The notes beneath the pieces are model-generated. The model had not been told where the DNA came from and did not search any database. It saw only the letters and a program-made list of their open reading frames with translations. From an uncultured Lachnospiraceae bacterium (GTDB taxonomy: Bacteria; Bacillota; Clostridia; Lachnospirales; Lachnospiraceae): 64,000 nucleotides of DNA. The stretch is taken from positions 155,057-219,056 of the forward strand of contig CAMEJJ010000003.1 of the NCBI GenBank assembly GCA_945919795.1, written 5' to 3'. This document shows, in pieces, positions 16,310 to 24,531 of the stretch (positions within the stretch are counted from its first letter, which is position 1; each line of letters starts with the position of its first letter). Made by a program: the position numbers and the translations under genes.

Positions 16310-16383
16310 GCTTGTTACCTCCTTTTGGTCTCTGGCCCTTTAACTTTTAATAAAGAGCAAGGAATAATATATCACAAACATGA

Positions 16384-16412
16384 ATGATACCATCTATCTG
16401 CGCAAATTTCAA
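16384..16412 (-). promoter_or_regulatory. Promoter of rpsF-ssb-rpsR
   Basis: On the minus strand TTGAAA (16412-16407), 17-bp spacer, TATCAT (16389-16384). The -35 overlaps the end of the DUF951 gene. Leader of about 70 nt before rpsF. Confidence 0.7.
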
Positions 16413-16591
16413 GTACTTTTACAAATTTCTTTCGTATTTTTTTCGACCTGCACCCGTGGCATCATCAACTGATGTCCACAACCGACACATTTTAATCGAA
16501 AATCGGCACCCACACGCAATACTTCCCATTGTTTACTCCCGCATGGATGTGCTTTTTTTAAGGTAACAATATCTCCAATCTGATATTCCAT
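16409..16591 (-). CDS. DUF951 family protein
   Basis: 60-aa protein MEYQIGDIVTLKKAHPCGSKQWEVLRVGADFRLKCVGCGHQLMMPRVQVEKNTKEI (shortened). The start at 16591 is preferred because ATGGAG just upstream supplies the ribosome site; the ATG at 16603 is part of that site. The pattern KKxHPCG...W.VxRVGADFRLKCxGCxHxxMxPR is the DUF951 signature, with HPCG and CVGC possibly binding metal. Function unknown; it is often found near rpsF or mscS in Firmicutes. The short palindromic box at 16635-16670 is just upstream. Confidence 0.88.
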   Translation of the reverse strand: MEYQIGDIVTLKKAHPCGSKQWEVLRVGADFRLKCVGCGHQLMMPRVQVEKNTKEICKST

Positions 16592-16634
16592 AGGAATCTC
16601 CATTCCGATACTTTTTATTACAACTCAAACTCAA

Positions 16635-16670
16635 ATAATAATGATACCAGGGGCAAAAGGTCATACTTTT
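16635..16670 (-). repeat. Short palindromic box, family A (divergent copy)
   Basis: On the minus strand CCTTTTGCCCC-TGGTATCATTATTAT, compared with CCTTTTGACCCCAACATCATAATATTA in the 6815 copy. It lies between the sirtuin gene and the DUF951 start. Confidence 0.5.
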
Positions 16671-16686
16671 CATGCCACCAATTCAA

Positions 16687-17409
16687 TTACCCTACTGTAA
16701 TCTGTGAAAAAATCTCTCCAATCGGTCCGCTGATTACCAAATCTGCCATGCTGTCTCTGGAGGTTGGTGCTTTATTGATTACGACCAGTTTGTTTCCTTT
16801 GTAATAATCAATTAATCCTGCTGCCGGATAAACAACCAGAGAAGTTCCTCCGATAATCAACATATCGGCAGATGCTATGGCACGAATGGCATTGGTCATA
16901 ACAGTATTATCCAAACCTTCTTCATATAACACAACATCCGGCTTTATAAATCCTCCGCACTCACATCTGGGGACATCCTCTGAATCAAGAATATACTGCG
17001 CATCATAAAACTTCCCACAGGATTCGCAGTAATTCCTCAAAACACTTCCGTGAAGTTCATATACCGTTTTACTGCCGGCTGCCTGATGAAGCCCATCAAT
17101 ATTCTGTGTCACGATGGCTTTTAATTTGCCTGCCTTCTCCAATTCAGCCAGCTTTAAATGCGCCGCATTTGGTTTTGCAGACAGGCAGAGCATTTTATCC
17201 CTGTAAAACCGATAAAATTCAGATGTCTTTTGCCGGTAAAAGGTGTGACTCAATATCGTTTCCGGAGGGTAATCGTATTTCTGGTGATACAGACCATCCA
17301 CACTTCGAAAATCCGGAATTCCGCTTTCGGTAGATACTCCTGCCCCACCAAAAAATACAATAGAATTACTTTCATCAATCATTTTTTGCAGTTGTTCCAA
17401 CTCTGTCAT
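16687..17409 (-). CDS. cobB: NAD-dependent protein deacylase (sirtuin)
   Basis: 240-aa class III (NAD-dependent) lysine deacylase. NAD-binding GAGVSTESGIPDFRS at about residues 22-36; catalytic TQNIDGLHQAAG and the active His in YELHGSV; zinc site CESCGKFY...CECGG; IKPDVVLYEEGL and GTSLVVYPAAGL complete the fold. The start follows AAGGAGG. It likely removes acetyl groups from metabolic enzymes in the cytosol. Probably monocistronic. Confidence 0.95.
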   Translation of the reverse strand: MTELEQLQKMIDESNSIVFFGGAGVSTESGIPDFRSVDGLYHQKYDYPPETILSHTFYRQKTSEFYRFYRDKMLCLSAKPNAAHLKLAELEKAGKLKAIVTQNIDGLHQAAGSKTVYELHGSVLRNYCESCGKFYDAQYILDSEDVPRCECGGFIKPDVVLYEEGLDNTVMTNAIRAIASADMLIIGGTSLVVYPAAGLIDYYKGNKLVVINKAPTSRDSMADLVISGPIGEIFSQITVG

Positions 17410-17528
17410 AATATCATAACCTCCTTATACCTGTTGTATTTACTTTTGTCGCATACATAAAATCCATTTGGCTCATAGCTTGCTCACATCTCATCCAAGC
17501 ATGCTCAGAGATGGCATTTACCAAATAA

Positions 17529-17561
17529 AAAAGACAGCCCATGCACAAATCGCGTGGACTG
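17529..17561 (-). terminator. Terminator of the chemotaxis receptor gene
   Basis: AGACAGTCCACGC pairs imperfectly with GTGCATGGGCTGTCT on the minus strand, followed by TTTTTTATTTGG. Confidence 0.85.
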
Positions 17562-17576
17562 TCTGAAAATCTTATC

Positions 17577-18875
17577 CTAAATATAAATCTGGAAACGGTT
17601 GGTCTGGGTTGTTAAATCATCGGCAACCTGATTTAATCTGCTGGTAGCATTTTTAATCTCACCAATGGTGGCAGCCAGCTCTTCGGCACTTGCTGCAGTT
17701 TCCTCTGTAGATGCCGCATTCTGTTCAGCAATAGCAGAAAGGCTTTCAACTGATACCATAACCTGACCTTTTGCAACATCCAGATTTTTGGTGCTCTGGG
17801 CAATACTTTCCACACCTTCCATGGTGACAATCAGTCCATGATTTACTTTATCAAATACTCTCTTGGTCATTTCAACCTTATCAGCCTGGAAACCGATAAT
17901 GGCATCAACCGTATTCATGGTCTTAACAGCCTGCTCGGTATCTGCAAGCAAATTGTTGATAATTGCTTCAATTGTCTTAGCCGACTGATTGGACTGCTCT
18001 GCAAGATTTTTAATCTGCTCAGCCACGACTGCAAAACCTCTTCCGCTTTCACCGGCTCTGGCCGCCTCAATAGAAGCATTTAAAGCCAAGAGATTGGTTT
18101 CGTTTGCAATGGATGAAATCAACTCAGTAGCCTTATGTATTTCCTGTGCGGATTCGTTGGTAGTATTTGTCTGCTCATAAATAACGGCAATCTGCGCTTT
18201 AACTTTTTCGGAAATTGTCTTTAATTCACCAACGGAATCAACACCTTCCTGACCTGCAGCTTTCATCTGATCGGCATTCGCAATCAGTTTAGCAACGGCA
18301 TTGCCGGTTTCCTCAATTCCTTCTCCAATACGGTTAATCGCATCGGATACAGCCTGTGTCTCAGCTGCCTGTGCTGTTGCTCCGTTTGCCATATCGCCCA
18401 TACTTCTTGCAACATCTTCAGATGCATTGCTTGTCTGCTCAGCCATTTTATCCAGTCTTGCAGTCGAATCTTCAATGACATCGGAAGTATTTCCAACTTG
18501 GCCGATAACATCTTTTAACTGACTGATAACATTATTAGCATGGCTCGCCAGAATAGCAATTTCATCTTTACGATCCAAATCCTGTTTGCCAAGCTCAGCC
18601 GTCAAATCACCATTGCCGGCACGATCCAGAGTCTGAATAATACGATCAATGGAATTTCCCAGTCTCCATGCAAATGCCTGCATAACAAACAGCATAATAA
18701 CGGAATTAACAATAAAAATGATCAATATCGGCATCTTTACTGTAGATAAAACATCTTTTCCAAAAAACAATCTGATTCCGATACAGAGCTCAATACATGT
18801 AACAATCAGCGGAATCAATGAATAAATCATTAGTTTCCATCGAATGTTTAATTTTACATCAGCGTTTTTCTTCAT
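17577..18875 (-). CDS. Methyl-accepting chemotaxis protein with minimal sensing region
   Basis: 432-aa receptor. Two membrane segments at about residues 13-33 and 44-66 are separated by only about 10 residues, so there is almost no extracellular ligand domain; it may sense the membrane or a cytoplasmic cue. HAMP-like region about 70-125, then a coiled-coil signalling domain. The hairpin tip is ELISSIANETNLLALNASIEAARAGESGRGFAVVAEQIKNLAEQSNQSA, the most conserved MCP segment (CheA/CheW contact). Methylation-type Q/E/A/S pattern ASTEETAASAEELAAT near the C-terminus. It suggests a motile organism. Confidence 0.95.
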   Translation of the reverse strand: MKKNADVKLNIRWKLMIYSLIPLIVTCIELCIGIRLFFGKDVLSTVKMPILIIFIVNSVIMLFVMQAFAWRLGNSIDRIIQTLDRAGNGDLTAELGKQDLDRKDEIAILASHANNVISQLKDVIGQVGNTSDVIEDSTARLDKMAEQTSNASEDVARSMGDMANGATAQAAETQAVSDAINRIGEGIEETGNAVAKLIANADQMKAAGQEGVDSVGELKTISEKVKAQIAVIYEQTNTTNESAQEIHKATELISSIANETNLLALNASIEAARAGESGRGFAVVAEQIKNLAEQSNQSAKTIEAIINNLLADTEQAVKTMNTVDAIIGFQADKVEMTKRVFDKVNHGLIVTMEGVESIAQSTKNLDVAKGQVMVSVESLSAIAEQNAASTEETAASAEELAATIGEIKNATSRLNQVADDLTTQTNRFQIYI

Positions 18876-18994
18876 ACTATAACCTCTCTTTACTACCTAC
18901 TGTAATGTTCCCCACAAAAAACCCTTTTCTACATGACATTATATCATAGTTTTTATCATTTGTAACTGCTAATCAACGGTTTTTTACCTTATTC

Positions 18995-20293
18995 TTAAAA
19001 ATTATCGGCATCCTCCACAATTTGGTTTCTGCCACCGGTTTTTCCTTTGTATAACAAATCGTCTGCTCTCTTTACAATTTCTTCAATACTTTCTTTTTTC
19101 TTGTATTCGGTTATTCCCATTGTCATGGTAACATGAAACGTTGTGCCTTCATATTCAAACTGCGTTTTCCGTATTTCTTCCACCATGGATTCTACCAGTC
19201 CATATGCCATTTTATAATCTGTTTTAAAAACCAGCAGAAATTCTTCTCCGCCCCAGCGAATAGGAATCCCGTTTTTATCCATGTGTTTTACAAAAATGCC
19301 AGACAGCTTCGTTAATACAAGATCTCCACAATCATGACCATAAGTGTCATTGATTCTTTTAAAGAAATCAATATCTCCTAACGCCACAACAACCTTTTTG
19401 CGGAAATTGCTGGCTTCTGCCAGATCGATATATTTGGACAACTCAATACGACCGGCACGACGGTTATACAATCCGGTAAGCGGATCCTTATAGATTAGCG
19501 TCTGCAAGGTCTCGCCTACCTCCTGCGCATGTCGTCCCATGTCTCCCAGTTCATCCGTTCTCTTTAAAACCGCAACCGGCATTTTGGTATTGAAGTTATT
19601 TTCTGCCAGACTTCCGATATAGGTTCTGATTTGATTTAAGGTTTTTACAATATTGCCTGCAAAAAGCGATGCAATCAAAACCACAGTCAGCAAAGCTATA
19701 ATAAATACAATCAAAATCTTGGTAATAATGGTGCTGACACTGTCCCGAACACTTTCATTGGACATTCCGGCAAAAATCATACCGCAGATTTCATCCTTGT
19801 TTTTTAAGGGCACATAATAACCATAATAATATTTTCCATTGATATAAACACGGTCGGAATAATACTCATTTCCCATCTGAATTGCAGAAAGAATATTGGG
19901 ATCTTTAGAAGTCGTATGAACAATCCTTTCCCCTGCATCATCCGTAATCGTTGTCAGCATACGCGTATCGCCATAAAAAATACTGATTTCATTACCGGTA
20001 TTTTCTTTAATCTGGTCAAGCAGCGTATATTCTTTCGTCAAGTCGGTATCCCCCATGAAGAACCGCTCGTCCTCCATGCGAATCTCTCCCGGATAAGCCA
20101 ACGAATAAATAGCTACCGCTTCCCTTGCTGTGGAAGCCAGTGCCTTTTGGATTTCTAATTCCATTCCTTCTGATACGCTTTTAGTCCCCATAATGACAAG
20201 CACGATACCCAATACCAGAATCGGTACTGCCATAACAGCTGACAGCGACAGAAATAATCCTGTGCTTTTTCTTCTCTTTTCGCTCTTATTCAT
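18995..20293 (-). CDS. Membrane diguanylate cyclase with extracellular Cache-type sensor
   Basis: 432-aa protein from the ATG at 20293 (site CGAGGAAAAT). One membrane segment at about residues 14-37, an extracellular domain (about 38-185) whose GNEISIFYGDTRMLTT and YGYYVPLKNKDEICGMIFAGMSNESV match single-Cache sensors, a second membrane segment (about 190-215), a short HAMP-like stretch, then GGDEF (about 265-425). The cyclase motif is intact as RWGGEEFLLVF, with DIDFFKRINDTYGHDCGD upstream. It makes c-di-GMP in response to an external ligand. A coding-poor 119-bp gap separates it from the receptor gene. Confidence 0.93.
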   Translation of the reverse strand: MNKSEKRRKSTGLFLSLSAVMAVPILVLGIVLVIMGTKSVSEGMELEIQKALASTAREAVAIYSLAYPGEIRMEDERFFMGDTDLTKEYTLLDQIKENTGNEISIFYGDTRMLTTITDDAGERIVHTTSKDPNILSAIQMGNEYYSDRVYINGKYYYGYYVPLKNKDEICGMIFAGMSNESVRDSVSTIITKILIVFIIALLTVVLIASLFAGNIVKTLNQIRTYIGSLAENNFNTKMPVAVLKRTDELGDMGRHAQEVGETLQTLIYKDPLTGLYNRRAGRIELSKYIDLAEASNFRKKVVVALGDIDFFKRINDTYGHDCGDLVLTKLSGIFVKHMDKNGIPIRWGGEEFLLVFKTDYKMAYGLVESMVEEIRKTQFEYEGTTFHVTMTMGITEYKKKESIEEIVKRADDLLYKGKTGGRNQIVEDADNF

Positions 20294-20376
20294 ATTTTCC
20301 TCGTATCGTCCAACTATAGCAACCATCCTATACAAAACGAACTGTCGCCTTGCTGTTACGACATTCTTTTACATGA

Positions 20377-20838
20377 TTATTTTACTATATCCCCAAAGTC
20401 CGACACAAGTCCGCAATAATCTTTTTTTACACGGTATTCATTCTCTTTCAATCCCGGAAAAAAGATTTTTGTAACCTTTTCCGGATTCAAAATCAATTTC
20501 TGCTTTTCTTCCCGCTTTAATTGCTTAATCGCATACTCCAAACAGGCCGCCGACGCATAAGTTTCTGCTTCCCAGACCATCTTGATCTCACAGATTTTAT
20601 GAGAATGCGTATATTTTGCACCCTTTCCCTTCTGCTGATAGTGCTCTTTCATACGCCTCTTTACATCTGTCGTAATTCCGGTATAAAACGAATGATCTTC
20701 ACATTCTACTATATAAATGTATGTTATTCTCTCTTGTTGGGCTCTCTCTTTTCCGACGCTTTCTTTTTTGTCCCCGGCCAATATTTGTTTCTGCTTTGTA
20801 CCGCTCTGCGTTTCTTTTTTCATCGCAACACACTTCAT
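20377..20838 (-). CDS. GIY-YIG nuclease-fold protein
   Basis: 153-aa protein. The conserved GIY-YIG-like core is [28 protein letters not shown], then [42 protein letters not shown], typical of the YazA/UPF0213-type small family. An N-terminal charged stretch of about 38 residues precedes it and the C-terminal tail is longer than in UPF0213, so the true start is uncertain (several in-frame ATGs, no clear site). In Bacillus the equivalent gene sits between yabB and rsmI; here it is in a different place. Possible DNA-repair-type nuclease; function unproven. Confidence 0.85.
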   Translation of the reverse strand: MKCVAMKKETQSGTKQKQILAGDKKESVGKERAQQERITYIYIVECEDHSFYTGITTDVKRRMKEHYQQKGKGAKYTHSHKICEIKMVWEAETYASAACLEYAIKQLKREEKQKLILNPEKVTKIFFPGLKENEYRVKKDYCGLVSDFGDIVK

Positions 20839-20841
20839 CTG

Positions 20842-21252
20842 TTATTTATGCAATCCATAAAACTTATCGGGATATTCCGTCCCGGTATCAACCTGTAAAC
20901 GAAGCGTATATTCCTCGGGATTTTCTGCCATTTTTAAAAAGGTATCAAAAGCCGTAAGAATCATCACTGCCTCATTTTGTTTATGCTTCACATTATCCAT
21001 ATCCATCCGGGCTTTAAAATGATCCATCTGCCAGATTAAAATGTCGATCACATGGTATCCTTCCACATCCACCTCATTGGAAAAATCATGCTTTAGCAGA
21101 TAATAGACATATTCCTTATAAATATCATCTCTCTGCATCAAGCGATTCCAAAATCCCTCAAAAAAGGATTCCGGCATATCGTTTGAAAGACATGCTTCGT
21201 ATGTAAACTGTTTTACCTGCTCTCTTGTAATGACCAATTTATTCTGATCCAT
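20842..21252 (-). CDS. Hypothetical cytosolic protein, 136 aa
   Basis: I do not recognise the family. Start chosen at 21252 (MDQNKLVITREQVKQ), which overlaps the end of the radical SAM gene and has AAGGAATGG upstream; the ATG at 21291 is deep inside that gene. The product is acidic and helical, with WNRLMQRDDIYKEYVYYLLKHDF and VIDILIWQMDHFKARMDMDN; no signal peptide or membrane segment. Co-transcribed with the radical SAM and PilZ genes upstream. Possibly a helical partner protein, but nothing in the sequence shows a role. Confidence 0.75.
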   Translation of the reverse strand: MDQNKLVITREQVKQFTYEACLSNDMPESFFEGFWNRLMQRDDIYKEYVYYLLKHDFSNEVDVEGYHVIDILIWQMDHFKARMDMDNVKHKQNEAVMILTAFDTFLKMAENPEEYTLRLQVDTGTEYPDKFYGLHK

Positions 21253-22207
21253 GTATGTCCATTCCTTGCTGTTTTTCTTCTTTTCTGACACCTTCTAAGT
21301 CAAACGCCGGAATAAAGCTCTCTTTTGCCGTCTTTCCAATCTGCATATATGCTTTGGTAATTCCGAGTGACAACGCATAATCGATTACTTTTTGATATTC
21401 ATAGGTTGTCAAATGCCTTTGCAACTGTTTATCAGGCAGTTTCATAGCTCCAATCGGTGTATATTGATTCAGAATACTGAAATAAATATCTTCGCCGTAT
21501 TCGTGGTACAGATATTCTAATATCTTTTCCGCTTCTTTCCGTTGCCCGGGCAACACCAGATGACGAACAATCACACCTTTTTTGATGCATCCGTCTTTTT
21601 CAAAAGAAACTCTTCCAGTCTGTCTAATCATTTCTTTGATGGCATCCTTAGCCACTTTGGAGTAATTTGATGCGCCAAAATAACGCCTTCCCAACTCATC
21701 GGAAATGCATTTATAATCAGGGAGATACACGTCCACAAAACCATCTAGCAAACGAAGCGCTTCTACCGATTCATATCCTCCACAGTTATAAATAACCGGA
21801 AGATAAAGCCCCTTTTCCTTTGCCAGGCAAAGCGCCTCCACAATAGTGGGAATAAACATGACTCCGGTTACCAGATTAATGTTATTCGCACCTTTATCCT
21901 GTAATTCCAAAAATATTTCAGCCAAACGCTCTTTGGAAATCGCCAAACCGGCTTTTCCCCTGGAAATTTCCCAATTCTGGCAAAAGACACATTGGAGATT
22001 GCACCCTGAAAAAAAGACCGCACCGGAACCGTTATTCTGACTGATACAGGGTTCTTCCCACAAATGAAGTGCAGCTCTTGCAACAACCGGCAAGGCTTCC
22101 ATTTTGCAAAAACCGACTTCCCCTTTCAGGCGATTTGCGCCACATTTTCTAGGGCACAGAAAACAACGGCTATAGTATTGCTTTTCCAGCTTGCTGTACA
22201 TTTTCAT
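21239..22207 (-). CDS. Radical SAM protein related to PFL activase (PflX-like)
   Basis: 322-aa protein from the ATG at 22207 (GAGG, 8-nt spacing). An N-terminal Cys-rich motif CFLCPRKCGANR...GFCKM precedes the radical SAM motif CNLQCVFCQNW (Cys at about 88, 92 and 95). The order matches the uncharacterised PflA-like family often named PflX, without the glycyl-radical partner. GVIVRHLVLPGQ and ILNQYTPIGAM are typical. It lies between the PilZ gene and the unknown 136-aa gene in one operon. Its substrate is unknown; it is not the main activase, which is at 9986-10750. Confidence 0.88.
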   Translation of the reverse strand: MKMYSKLEKQYYSRCFLCPRKCGANRLKGEVGFCKMEALPVVARAALHLWEEPCISQNNGSGAVFFSGCNLQCVFCQNWEISRGKAGLAISKERLAEIFLELQDKGANNINLVTGVMFIPTIVEALCLAKEKGLYLPVIYNCGGYESVEALRLLDGFVDVYLPDYKCISDELGRRYFGASNYSKVAKDAIKEMIRQTGRVSFEKDGCIKKGVIVRHLVLPGQRKEAEKILEYLYHEYGEDIYFSILNQYTPIGAMKLPDKQLQRHLTTYEYQKVIDYALSLGITKAYMQIGKTAKESFIPAFDLEGVRKEEKQQGMDIHGSE

Positions 22208-22232
22208 CCACAAAACCTCGCAAAGATCAGAA

Positions 22233-22874
22233 TCAATTTTCATCTCTGTCTTTTGGTTTCATGATCTTTCTCTGTCTGGCTGTAATATATTTATCAATAT
22301 CCTGACGCGGAATCATATAACAACCAAACAGCGTCTTTCCGTCTTCACGATCTACTCTACGAACCACACGTCCCATAACGGAAATGTCCATATCCATTAA
22401 GGTATCAGTATAAACTAATTTTATGTAATCCATATCATTATTATCATAGTGTCCCACGATAAAAGAAAAACCGGTCGAACTCATATCCAGAATATATGCA
22501 TCAATGGTTGCTTTCCCATGATTTACATAGCAGTATTCATCAATCGGTACTCTGAAATGCGATCTGCGGTTTAGATTTACACCATTTTCTTTCGCAATAA
22601 TTGCATGATATTTCTGATCTTTGAATTTAATATATTGAACATGACAACCCTTGAAAACAATCGGTTTTCCGTCACGAACGGCTACCAGTTCGGCAATAAT
22701 GCCTTCTGAGCCAAAGGTTAATACCTTATCTTCATATTTCAGCGGAGGAATCAGAACGCATCTCCCTTTTACGGAAGTGTCCAGAACCGGACATTTCCAT
22801 TCCATTTTCTCACGCTCTTTCATTTTAATGGTCAATGTAACAATTTCATCTTTTTCAAGCTCATATATATACAT
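22233..22874 (-). CDS. PilZ domain c-di-GMP receptor (YcgR-like)
   Basis: 213-aa protein. N-terminal YcgR-type beta domain (about residues 1-100), then PilZ (about 103-205) with both c-di-GMP contact motifs: RRSHFR (RxxxR type) and DMSSTGFSF (D/NxSxxG). In flagellated bacteria such proteins slow the motor when c-di-GMP is high. It is placed with diguanylate cyclases on both sides (18995, 24532). Ribosome site AAAAGG. Probably heads the operon with the radical SAM gene or follows the small membrane genes. Confidence 0.9.
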   Translation of the reverse strand: MYIYELEKDEIVTLTIKMKEREKMEWKCPVLDTSVKGRCVLIPPLKYEDKVLTFGSEGIIAELVAVRDGKPIVFKGCHVQYIKFKDQKYHAIIAKENGVNLNRRSHFRVPIDEYCYVNHGKATIDAYILDMSSTGFSFIVGHYDNNDMDYIKLVYTDTLMDMDISVMGRVVRRVDREDGKTLFGCYMIPRQDIDKYITARQRKIMKPKDRDEN

Positions 22875-22889
22875 AACTGGAACCTTTTA

Positions 22890-23186
22890 TCACTTTTTTA
22901 TCACATGCTTAGGATCTTTGAGCAAAAGAATAATCAGCCAGATGATCAGGCCAAGCGCTATAACAGATAATCCTAAAAAAGTATCATTTAACATATCCTG
23001 TCCTGATGGAGAAAAATATGCTTCTCTAAACTCCAGATACTCATAAACAGCATCTACGAACCACATCAAGGAGGCTCCCCAGAACTCGTAACACAGGATA
23101 CCTATTTTTAAAAACCGGGCTTTTTCGTTCACATACCATAATATGGTCGAAAAAATGGCTGCAAAAACTGTAATTAATAATGTCAT
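22890..23186 (-). CDS. Small membrane protein, 98 aa, unknown
   Basis: I do not recognise it. Three hydrophobic stretches: about residues 1-20 (MTLLITVFAAIFSTILW), about 27-46 (IGILCYEFWGASLMWFVDAVY) and about 70-90 (LGLSVIALGLIIWLIILLL), with a basic end KDPKHVIKK, so the C-terminus is probably cytoplasmic. Start follows AAGGAGAGACCGGG. It lies 12 bp from the next gene (23199-23594) and 15 bp from PilZ, so the three are likely one transcript; it may work with the 131-aa protein at the membrane. Confidence 0.75.
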   Translation of the reverse strand: MTLLITVFAAIFSTILWYVNEKARFLKIGILCYEFWGASLMWFVDAVYEYLEFREAYFSPSGQDMLNDTFLGLSVIALGLIIWLIILLLKDPKHVIKK

Positions 23187-23198
23187 CCCGGTCTCTCC

Positions 23199-23594
23199 TT
23201 ATTGAATAACCGCTTTTTTATTCATGCCCTTTGTCTCGATTAATGTAAGAACACTCCAGAAGAGTGTAACAACAACCGCCATGGTTACACCTACCGTTGA
23301 CATTTCATGCAGCATCTTTGCAAAATCTGCTGGATTATTCGTCGCTGTCAAAAACGGAAAATAAGGCACGATTTCTCCATGCCATAAATGTTCAAATGCA
23401 AGTAAGCCGGAGCCTCCCCACAAAAAATTAGATAATCTCTTTATATGATGAGACCAAACATGACAACTTCCGGTATCCTTAATAAGCCCACCCTCTATTT
23501 CCTGAATCTCTTTTTGTTCTTCTTTCCTTTTTAAAACTTTTGAAACCGCTGTTGCCACCATCGCTTCTGCCATAGGAACCATAAAACATGCCAT
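23199..23594 (-). CDS. Small membrane protein, 131 aa, unknown
   Basis: I do not recognise the family. The N-terminus (MACFMVPMAEAMVATAVSKVL) could be an amphipathic or membrane segment, followed by a charged stretch, then HVWSHHIKRLSNFLWGGSGLLAFEHLWHG (several His and Trp) and a hydrophobic segment VGVTMAVVVTLFWSVLTLI near the end. The His-rich part might bind metal or cofactor. Ribosome site AGCAGGAGG. First gene of the group with the 98-aa membrane protein and PilZ gene. Confidence 0.75.
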   Translation of the reverse strand: MACFMVPMAEAMVATAVSKVLKRKEEQKEIQEIEGGLIKDTGSCHVWSHHIKRLSNFLWGGSGLLAFEHLWHGEIVPYFPFLTATNNPADFAKMLHEMSTVGVTMAVVVTLFWSVLTLIETKGMNKKAVIQ

Positions 23595-23679
23595 AAGAAA
23601 CCTCCTGCTTGATCAAACAAAATCGCATTTTTTTAATAATAACATACATCGCGCAAAGATAAAAGACGATTATGTACAT

Positions 23680-23704
23680 GAATTGCTACATTGCTCCGCA
23701 ATTC
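23680..23704. repeat. Short palindrome GAATTGC...GCAATTC
   Basis: GAATTGCTACATTGCTCC then GCAATTC. Similar palindromes occur at 9904-9939 (with the tandem AGCAACG...GCAATTCG) and at 59344-59367 (GATTGCTGCATTGTTATGCAATTC). It lies in the 240-bp gap between two divergent genes; no other signal is clear there. Confidence 0.4.
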
Positions 23705-23833
23705 TCGCCTATTATATTTTTGACACTTACATCACATTTTATGTTACAATGATAACGAATTTGTCACCAATTGTAAAAAAATGCAAATATACACTTGTAC
23801 TGTTTGGGAATACATAGAAATGGAGCTTGATAT

Positions 23834-24492
23834 ATGAAAACACGTAGAATTCTAATGTCACTGTGCGGAGTTTTGATTTGCGCAGTCAGTGTCGGTATTT
23901 TTAAACTTGCTGCCTTAGGAGTAGATCCTTTTCAATCCTTGATGAGCGGACTGGATCAGTTGATTCCGATTTCTTTTGGAACTCTGTATGTCATTGTCAA
24001 TTTAATCTTGTTATCTTTTAGCCTGTTAACAGACCGGCACAATATCGGCATTGCCACTTTTATCAATTTGTTTTTACTTGGCTATGTGACACAGTTTACC
24101 TATGTTTGTTGCAAAAACTGTTTCCTGCCCCAAATCTGTTTTTCCGTATTGTATGCCTGATTGTCGGAATTATCATCATTTGCTTTGGTTCTGCTCTATA
24201 TATGACAGCAGATTTAGGCGTATCTACCTATGACGCAGTAGCAATTGTGTTAGCCAACAAATGGAAAGTTGCCAAATTCAAATTCTGCCGTGTTGGAACC
24301 GACCTTGTCTGCGTCATTGCCGGAATAATTGTTTTCCTATTAGGCGGCGGCACAATTTCATCCATTCCAACCATCGTCGGAGTCGGAACCATCGTTACCG
24401 CTTTTTTCATGGGGCCATTAATTGAGCTTTTCAACGAAAGAATTGCCAGACCGTTGCTTAATAAAAAAAGTAGCGAAAACGCAGACAAATAG
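23834..24492 (+). pseudogene. YczE/YitT-type membrane protein, disrupted by a frameshift
   Basis: Two overlapping frames make one roughly 218-aa membrane protein. The first (from 23834, MKTRRILMSLCGVLICAVSV) reads through GVDPFQSLMSGLDQLI to about 24103 and then ends in a stop at 24160. The second continues from about 24106 (LQKLFPAPNLFFRIVCLIVG, then ADLGVSTYDAVAIVLAN) to 24492. The change occurs near TATGTTTGTTGC, consistent with loss of one base. The combined product matches the duplicated YczE-like fold (two DLGVDPF/ADLGVSTYD halves). Either an inactivated gene, or a sequence error; the second frame could start at a TTG. Confidence 0.75.
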
Positions 24493-24531
24493 CAAGGCGT
24501 CCTTACAGGAAATTTGTATCCGCAAAGTTTC

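Noticed and set aside
24100..24120. Programmed -1 frameshift in the YczE-type gene
   Set aside because: The A-run (CAAAAAC) is not a classic slippery heptamer and no stimulatory hairpin is seen; a simple deletion is more likely.
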